In this document: positions 56,017 to 64,000 of the stretch, piece after piece
Numbering within the stretch: position 1 is the stretch's first letter
Layout of the letters: the number at the start of each line of letters is the position of its first letter
Made by a program: the position numbers and the translations under genes
NCBI GenBank assembly: GCA_015179045.1
Contig: WHUZ01000003.1
Coordinates: 868,001 to 932,000, forward strand
Reading direction: 5' to 3'
Source: Kalaharituber pfeilii
Taxonomy: Eukaryota; Ascomycota; Pezizomycetes; Pezizales; Pezizaceae
Length of the DNA stretch: 64,000 bases
The notes under the pieces: model-generated
Database searches by the model: none
Seen by the model: the letters and a program-made list of their open reading frames with translations, nothing else
What the model was told of the DNA's origin: nothing

Positions 56017-58229
56017 CTTCTGTGTAGGTTCTGTGGGTTCGAAACTGGGTTCTGTGCATGTTCTCGTGTTCCATTGGGTTGCCTTGCGAAGAATAAACTC
56101 AATCTGTTCTCATGCCCAGACTTTATTTTCAGCCTCCGCCTTGGCTTGGTCGATGTCTTTGCTTATTATTTCTTGGCAGCACACTAGATCACCAAGTATC
56201 ATACGCTGAATCCTCTAAATACCACCAGAGTATACTCACACTCTACTAGTAATGAATATTGAACAAGCCGAACCTGCATTGTTCTCGTGCCCAGACTTTC
56301 TTGGCACGCTTAAATAATTCGCGAAAGGAAGAGAGTCTGGTACGAAACATCTACCTTGCATGGTCGGACAAAAGTCTTGGTGAAATTAGTCTCGTGACAA
56401 GACGTCAGCAGCGACTGTGCACGAGACTATGGTGAAACCTTTTCTTTTGGCACCTCAAATTTGTACAAGAAGAGATTCCAACGCTCATATCTCCATATCA
56501 AGCAGATAAATCTTAACATTTATACCTGCAAGTTGTAGAGTTACGTTTTCTGTTGTTTGCATAACATAGGCAGTAGTTGCAGTAACAATGGTAGCTAATT
56601 CTAGAGGCTATTACTAAAGAAGTGGGCAATGCATTTTAAACAAAAATTGCACTTTCCCAAGAGCAATTCTCTTGTAGGAAAATTTTTTTGGAGGGCTATA
56701 TTTTCTACTATGAAAATACTTGATCAATAGATTCTATCACATATTTTTATTATTTTTTACATGGTGTTGTGCAATCTCTGTTAAGCTATTTATTTTCGGA
56801 TACCACTTTTAATGCCTCAAAATAGATGGGAAAATGGCGGTCTTGGCATCTGTCAAAGTTCTTTCTTTCCCACAGAAAGGTGGAAGTTCCTAACAGCTCT
56901 TCCACAATCAAAAGTATAGAGTCTGCAGTCATGTCTATTAGAGAGATTGCGAATTGAAGCTGGAGTCAACTCAGAGCGCTATGCAGTGCATAGCGTAAAA
57001 ATGTGGCAGGGGCAGTGACAGGGCATGAGAAAGAGCGTTGGGCCAGTCTGGCCCGAAATTCTTTTGGCTGGCCTTATTAACAGGGGAGCAAATTATAGAA
57101 AGAAAAACCCATTGTCTCTCTAATTGAGGTATGAAAAATTATAGTGCATTGAAATCACGTGGTTTTTAAATGTTGGGTCAATGGGTTTCAGCATGAGACT
57201 CTAGCTATTAAGTACCAAAATGCTTCCACAACCCTATTGCTGTATTGTAATATATTTAATTGGGTCTCTCGTTGCTGAGATATGTCAATTTTTGTTCATG
57301 TCAACCCTGTCGCCGCGAGGTGCTCAGATCCCTTTCACCAAGACTTTTGTCCAGTGACTGTAATCTCCTACTCAGTATCCGAGTCACTCAGCGCAGCTCA
57401 GCGTCGCTCAGCGTCGCTCAGCTCGCAGTCGCTCGCAGTAAAATCTGCTAATTTTATCTTCATAGTCGAGAACTCAGATCAATCAATTGATCAAAATTTG
57501 ATTAAAACAAACAGTCCCCCTAACCCTATGGTTGTCGTCACTCATTGGGCTGTAAGCAAGCTACTTTTCAGTGGCCGGCAGCAGATTAATGGCTTTTAGA
57601 AACCAGCTCTATATGTTAACTATAGCATTGCGCTAAACTGCCACACTAGTTTAATCTCATGCGCTAACCGGCTCCAGGATCGGAGCAAAAGTAAGCTAGG
57701 CCTCGGAGATGTTTCGTAACCAGACTCGCGAGCTATTAAAAGTGCCAAGAGAGCCTGGGCACGAACAAAGCTGCATATACATATATATTGCGTAGTGCTT
57801 ATGTACAACACGACGACTTTTTTTACCTATGTAGCTACGTAATCTTGCCTTGACAATTGCAGCAGCCAAAAGTTCAAGTACCTGTATCAATGTATCTATG
57901 TAAACTATCCAGAAAATACACGCACACACACAAGGGCAGCCTATAGGTGAGTGCTTGAAGGTATATAACCCTCGCACAACTGAATAGTGCCGGAAGCTCG
58001 ACGGCGGCACAGTTTAATATATGGCCATTCTCGAATAATATCAAGTACTTGTTACCTGCCTCTTACCAGCAGCAGCGCTGAAAAGTCGTACGGCTAGTGC
58101 ACCTAGACTAAGCAAAAAGCACTCTCTCATGAGTGGGGTCCTCTCTTTAATACGGCCTGATCCCACCTCATTCTCACTGCAGAGCGTCTCACGGTCGGGA
58201 GGCCGGTGTCACTGCTAGTACTTACTGTA
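56017..58229. other. Gene desert (2.2 kb)
   Basis: No gene recognised. A short tandem CAGCGTCGCT-like patch lies near 57,390-57,430. The rest is AT-rich unique-looking DNA. Confidence 0.5.
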
Positions 58230-58823
58230 CTCGGGAGTAGGGGTAAGCCTTCAGAAGCGCATATAATGTGGCAGGGATAGTTGCTAGGATAGAGTCCACC
58301 TGTTTGTTATGTAATACAGTACTTGTTACATTCCCTACACGCTTCGCATCGCTACACACACTCTTTAATGTTTGTTTTCAACCAGCTCGCACAACTCCAT
58401 TTCCCAGCCACAGCCTCAAATCACCTGCTAAAGTAAAGCCTCGTACAATAGCGGAATGAAAATCCGAGGTTGGCACGCAAAGGTTTCGGTCATAGAATTC
58501 ACAATTGAGAAGCTACTTGAGTTGAGTACGTCTGAATTATTACTTTACATGATGAATGCATAAAAAATAAAAAAGGCTCCTGTCATTTTAGAAGTGTGCT
58601 GGATCAGCTTCACTGTTATGGTAGTCAAATGGAATTATGCAACACCTGTTTAGCTTGTATGTAGTTAACAAATACATGTGTTGTATTTTTGTGTGTAAAT
58701 CCCATACAAAATTTCTGAAGACTTTTCGACCAGAAGTCATACCTTCTTCGCTTTTGCCCCCCTATCGATTGGCGTACATTAATACATGCATAGCGCTTCT
58801 AAGTATTTTCCCCTACCCCCGAG
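58230..58823 (+). mobile_element. 600-bp TIR repeat family, copy C, 594 bp
   Basis: Best-preserved ends of the family. CTCGGGAGTAGGGGTAAGCC at the start mirrors the end CCCCTACCCCCGAG, and the match continues to CAGAAGCGC/GCGCTTCT. The inverted repeats are about 35 bp and imperfect. No coding capacity. Target duplication unclear. Confidence 0.75.
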
Positions 58824-60499
58824 TTACTCTACATATGATACTGCTTGCCCTTACTAAAAAGTGCTAGCCCGTTCCGGACGAGAGCCCTCGCCCCAACTTT
58901 CTCTTACCCTCCCAGTACTAGTACGTAGTTATAAACCCGACGTACTAGTGTTCGAACCGTCACCCTACCGGTGTCACCCACCCACCACAAATAAATTTCT
59001 AGCTCTCCAAAAAAACGCCGCATGTAATCAAGCAGGATCTTGCTCTAGTGTGTATAGCTCCCCGGATATCAGTTATATCGAGTAAAGAACAGTTCTATCA
59101 TGACTGCATTAGAGTCTACGCAGCTATCGGTGTCTGGAATCCCTACATATATGTAAGCAAGCATCATATTAAGCACACATCTTTATCCAGCTCGCATTGC
59201 CATGCCATTCACAATTCTTACGCGCAGTGTTAGAACGTTACTAATCTTATATACTAGTATTCCTCCGGTGGGTAATCCAGCTCGAAAGCTGCTACCAGTA
59301 TCACAAAAAGAGTACAAAGTGCGGGTCTGGGCAAGGAGAGGAATAAAATGTAGTAAAATATCACCTACTTCGATTTACAGAGAGAGGATTCTCTCGGCAG
59401 ACCCCGTCCACTGGTAGCGGATTTCGAACTGTCTTATCCGCTCGACGGGATTGAAATTCTTATGTCCTTGTTCCAATCGTTATTTGGCTTCAAATAATGC
59501 CGGTTCGCTCAACAACTACTATTAGAAGTGAATAGGTTTGAAGTATGAAGTAGAGCGGCTTTCGTGTTTGGTCGTTTCAGGTTCCGGTGACGCCCCAGTC
59601 ATTCTTGAAAACCTCCTAGTGTCTTAGGATGTATATAACTTAAGCTTCCCTACAAAACGGATATTTCTACAGAACTCATAGTGTGCTAATCAACTTCCCT
59701 CATATATATTTGTGGTTACCATTCCACATATGGATTGCCATGCCCCTTCTACGCAAATGCTCTTGTCATCCTTCCCATGAACAACTAAACTTTACATCAC
59801 CACGAACATTGTGAGATCGAACAACCCTGCTGTCAGGCTCATAAGCCCCCACGTCGTAGAGATGAAAGAAAAATATAATGGAGTGTTTGAGAACGTAAAG
59901 AAATGGAAGGATCAAATAACGAAAAAAGGAAAATGAAAAGATGAATGAAATAAATAATCTGGTTCATGGTGAAATATGGTGACAGTATCAAACAAGTCCC
60001 GAACCAATTGCAAATGCATATGCATTGAACATAGATTAGAAAATTGGAACACTAGATAAAAAAAAAAGAACTGTACAATAACTGAATCGAATTGAGAAAT
60101 GAACAATGGTATAAAGCCCCCCATTGTACTATACCATAGACACATGCAAGATACAACACAATGGAATTGATGATTCTGGTTTTCGATGCCACGATAAGAT
60201 GCTTGTCTCCTCTAGGTCGAACATCAAAAATGCCCTGTGATTGCCACTGAGATAGCCCATTCATTGGTCTCGTTCCGCTGATCGCTGCCAAGAAGCCGTG
60301 TTTTACGCTACTTGAATGACAAGTCCTAGTCTCGTAACTAGACAAGTCCGTTTCACCGCTCTTGTTCCGCATCCCATCCTGATATCCATCTCACGTCATC
60401 TCTACTTCATATCCCAGAGATTTTTACATTTCGCCCGATCCCTGTGCAAGCAACCCCGCAGGAGCCGCACAATCATTAAACGGAATAGAAATATCTCCA
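58824..60499. other. No gene recognised; 3' flank of the cupredoxin gene
   Basis: Spacer DNA. The part next to 60,499 should include the 3' UTR of the minus-strand cupredoxin gene. Nothing else is seen. Confidence 0.5.
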
Positions 60500-61875
60500 C
60501 TATGGACTCCTTGGAGGGTTATTCAATGGTATTCGATCGTCCACACCGGGTGTGTATATCTCCACCCTTTGTGGCACTACACTTTGTCCCGGCAACTCCG
60601 ATGCCGCCCAGGACGTATGTCCGCCAGAAGGTGCAGGTGCTCCGAACATCGAAGCATGAGGGTTGTATTGAGAAGGATTCGGACTAGTTGGGGGAAGTGG
60701 CGCTTTAGTGGCCTCCCACCCTTGTGGTGCTGGAGTGAATGTGGAAAACCTGGTATCGTAGCCTGGTGGCGGATGGTCTCCATAGTATGATTGTACTCGC
60801 CCTGCGTCCAGTGGCTGAGTAGCAGCAGCAGCAGCGGCGGCGGCGGCTGCTTCTGCAGCTGCCTTTTCTGCATCAGACTTTCTCCTTGAACGTCCCACCA
60901 AGAAAAACAAAATGCCCACCAAGGCGACAGCTGCAATCCCTCCAATCACAATACCAACAATAGCGCCAGTAGACAGGGACTTCTTTGGAGGCGTTGAAGT
61001 TGCGTCATCCGAAGTATCCCCTCCGTGTTCCGGCGGAGGCGTTTGGCCAGGGCTCATTTCATAGGGCTGTTCCTTCGCCCGTTTCTGGTATTCGTCAAAT
61101 GTTTGCTGCGTATTACTATCTAAAAGTCAGGATGATATTTGACATCAATGAGTAGATTGTGACACATACGGGTTGACAGCAAATACCATCCCCCAACGTG
61201 TGCATGATTCCTTTGCGCTGCAATAGAAAAACCGCGGGTCGTTCGTGTCAACCCTCCAGGTCCATGATTGGGGCTATGCACACATAAAGTCAGCATTGAA
61301 CCGTTATTAGAAGCAATGCGAGTCACGAACATTTGGGAGGTACTGCGTCTCCTTAATTAATCCAGACCAGGTATCCTCTTGTCCTGGATGCTCTACACCC
61401 CATGGAAGGCACGGCGAGTTGAAGTCCCCTAGTGTTGCCGAGTGCTCTCTGGGAAAGAATTGAAATGCTGGCAAAGGGCTGAATGTCAGTTACTTGCCGA
61501 AAAAAGGGTAGAGGGAAACCACAGCGACGAACTAATGGTATCTCCGATGGTAGCATTTATCTGCGTCGGATCGAATTGATGGGCACGCTGTCAAGAAATT
61601 GAATTGATGTTAGCCCACATTAACGCGATAAGAATCAGCTCTATTGAAAAGTCCGAAAATGAAAACAAATGCTGAGAGCACAAGTCTGAACAAACCTTTG
61701 CAACCGTGACAATATGATTGACCCTTCCTTCATCAGGTCCCTCCTGGTAACTAGGCGAAGGGGGGTTCGGTTCACCCTGTGCGACCTGCTCTGGAGCTGG
61801 ATTCGGAACAGCTACTGCCTGGCAAAACGTAAAGGCGAGGACCACCACACTGAGAAACTTAAGTGATTGCTGCAT
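60500..61875 (-). CDS. Secreted cupredoxin-domain surface protein with TM helix, 363 aa, five exons
   Basis: Exons 61875-61696, 61587-61533, 61467-61331, 61273-61170 and 61115-60500; four introns of 107, 65, 57 and 54 bp. Residues 1-23 are a signal peptide (MQQSLKFLSVVVLAFTFCQA). A cupredoxin-like domain spans about 53-160: HIVTVAK, DPTQINATIGDTITFQFFPR, EHSATLGDFNSPC, then FYCSAKESCTRWGMVFAVNP. Fungal relatives usually carry a final His-Cys before GMV; here it is ESC, so a copper-site histidine is missing although the H of EHS and C of FYC remain. A Pro/Ser linker, a TM helix (about residues 215-237, AIVGIVIGGIAAVALVGILF) and a basic RSRRK stop-transfer follow, then poly-Ala and a Pro/Tyr-rich cytosolic tail. 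Likely a plasma-membrane protein with its domain in the wall space. Confidence 0.85.
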
Positions 61876-63602
61876 CGTAAGTGTTGATAGCCGTAACTGT
61901 GTGGTTAGTAAGAAATAGAAGATTTGCTGGGCCTCGTATTTTCTAATTTCCAAATTGCACGCGGTACGTCCACAAGATCGTGTCGAACGAACCAATTGAG
62001 CGAGTTGGAGGAAGGAAATGAGGGAAAAGAAGAAGTCTCTCCTTCTAAGTACAAAGTAAGCAAGCTTCTTGCGGCACCGGCGGGCGGCGAGTGTGGATGC
62101 CAATATCTTATATTTAACAATCATCGGTGGGTTGGAAGGAACCCCTGCAATTTCCGGTGCACGTTGGCGGCGGTGTGGAAATGCTATGGCTTATATTTCT
62201 GGCCCCCCTCCCCAATTTGCGAGAGTTAAGAGCTACAGGCGATGTGATGGGAGGCATCCATCATACAGTTGACCGTGAACCAGTGCCACGCATTCCGATC
62301 CTACTGATGGTGAATCTTGACCCCTTCCCATTAAGTATCATATGCTATCATATCATAGCTAGCTTCTAGGATGGAGAGGTAATACGCTAGCCACGAGATA
62401 TCTATTTCCAGCCTGAAGCGATCCTTGCACGAAGCCGCGCATTCACGGGAGGTGAGTGAGGTGCAGCGGCGATTGTCCGCTCAGCCTGTCCCGCACACAC
62501 ATTTGCGTGAGAACATTCCAAAGGCCTTTTCGCATCATACCGCTCTGCATCCAGCTGCAAGCCGCTGCACCTAGCCTTCAGTATTGGCTGGGTGGTAAGA
62601 CATGGGGGCAGGGTGCCTTCGGGCGGTGTTGTGGGGGACGCATTAGGGCTGACGCTGCAAAGTCCGAAGATGCTGTTCCCATTTGTCGTCATGATTCTCT
62701 GTACCTATGCATAATCAGAACAACAATCTCGTGCCCGGCAAAGCAAGTCTAAATGCTGCATGGCGTCCATGCCGGTGACTCGCCCGTGGGTCACGGGGAT
62801 TGGCGGGGTTTGGGGTCAGCGCAGGGACGTAGATGGGGCGCCCGAGCAGCTGGATATGATACTTCTTCCAGTGCCGGGAGTGGGCAGAGCAGGCGCAGGC
62901 AGCACGAGGGCGGGGGATGTGCCGTAGCAAAGAAGGGACAAATATAGCAGGGCAAGAGCATCGGCACCATGGTATTCGCCCGGTCGCACAGGAGCTTCTT
63001 GTCTTATTGCTGCAGCCACTCGCTCCCATCTGCTAACCGGGGACATGTACAACGCGGGTGAGCCCCGAGCTTGCGGTCTATCGAGGACGCAAAATCCTCG
63101 CGGCGTGGGGTAGGCGCCCCCCCATTGTGGCATCTTCTCTTGATACATCGCTGTCCGGTGTTTTATGTGCTTCAAAGCACTACATCATACTAGAGAAGTC
63201 TTCTCGGGTGGCTCCAGCTTCTATACGCAGGATGTAAATGGTTTGCCACGCCCTAGAAGTCTGCAACAGAGCTGCTTTGGCTCTACAAGTCGCCTAGATA
63301 ATAGCTGCACTATTCGCTGCCTGCAGTCATCATGATCAGTGATCGGATGATCAAATAGTACATACACGCACTACATTCACAGTTAGACAAAAAGTGTACG
63401 CCACCCCCTCACTATGCAACAATAGGAAAAGCGCGTATTCACTGCAATGACCTTGATGATGCAACAGGAAAAATATTAGTAGATCAAGCCCTTGTAACGA
63501 GACTACCATGACTATCTCATAACCAGAATACCACGATCCAGGAAAAAAATATCAAACTTAACTCCAATACATTAACAAACTTCCAGGTAATGTATACTCA
63601 TT
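61876..63602. other. Promoter of the cupredoxin gene and gene-free DNA
   Basis: The first few hundred bases are the presumed promoter and leader. A GC-rich patch at about 62,440-63,130 gives overlapping frames on both strands without recognised domains. Confidence 0.5.
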
Positions 63603-64000
63603 CAGTCTACCCTTGCTATACCGGACCTCGCTATACTGCTATACCGGATGGCCTCTAGCTGCGACATCCGTTCCCCATCGCCCTTGCTATACTGGACGCC
63701 TTAACAATTTCGGACCGGACAGAAACCTCCAGACAAGAACCATACAAATAATATTTGCTATACCGGACACACTAATACATCTTAGTCTACCCCATTTCAC
63801 ACTTGGCTGCCATCACTGCTGCCACTACTGCTGTACTGCTTTGCTATCGCCGCTGCTACCGCTGCTACCATCACTTGCTACATTGTTGTTCAAGGAATGA
63901 AAACTGAGCACTTCATTGCTTCTTTTTCCATGTACTATTGTTTCCGAGCTCAATTGCTAGCCACTTATCACTTTGTCTTAAAATATCAGATAAAGTAGAT
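63603..64000 (+). mobile_element. Terminus of a pogo/Fot-like element running off the window
   Basis: Starts CAGTCTACCCTTGCTATACC and repeats GCTATACCGGA-type motifs at about 63,615, 63,645, 63,690 and 63,758, in the same order as the left end of the copy at 33.0 kb. The other end is not in the window, so this could be a longer, possibly autonomous element. No transposase is visible before the edge. Confidence 0.6.

Overview
This window looks like nuclear DNA of a filamentous ascomycete (Pezizomycotina). The clues are short introns of about 50-160 bp with CTAAC/CTAAT-like branch points and GT-AG or GC-AG borders, a Zn2Cys6 transcription factor, a bZIP protein with a DUF3425 domain, a JmjC plus zf-4CXXC_R1 chromatin protein, a cupredoxin-type surface protein, and a genome loose enough to carry many degenerate transposon relics. 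The genus cannot be told from the sequence alone.

Layout. 1-7 kb: no gene seen, ending in a long, low-complexity leader of a Zn2Cys6 regulator (7.2-9.3 kb). 9.3-19.6 kb: gene desert with one TA-flanked MITE. 19.6-27.3 kb: a possible small basic protein, then three minus-strand genes in a row: a zinc-finger/zinc-knuckle protein, a DUF1761-like membrane protein and a HEI10/Zip3-type meiotic RING protein. 27.3-34.3 kb: repeat-rich DNA (two pogo-like MITEs, two copies of a ~600-bp TIR family, one nested solo-LTR-like element) around a bZIP gene whose stop codon lies in a 12-bp minisatellite. 35.2-40.4 kb: a 1,726-aa JmjC protein with a CDCA7-type zinc domain. 40.5-46.5 kb: a retroposition scar, a 1.2-kb TIR element with unidentified coding frames, a GFA-family gene and another MITE. 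46.9-50.2 kb: a Gly-rich one-pass membrane protein and a 607-aa unknown. 52.6-56.0 kb: two copies of a gene for a small, predicted mitochondrial, one-pass membrane protein; one is intact and the other is broken by point changes and an LTR insertion. Between them is an inverted 12-bp minisatellite. 56-60.5 kb: desert with a third copy of the 600-bp TIR family. 60.5-61.9 kb: a signal peptide-cupredoxin-TM surface protein. 61.9-64 kb: desert that ends inside a pogo-like terminus.

The genes do not form an operon or an obvious biosynthetic cluster. They are mostly regulators and chromatin or meiosis factors, separated by repeat-rich DNA. Exon joins were worked out by hand from splice motifs, reading frame and domain continuity, so each splice site is a prediction.
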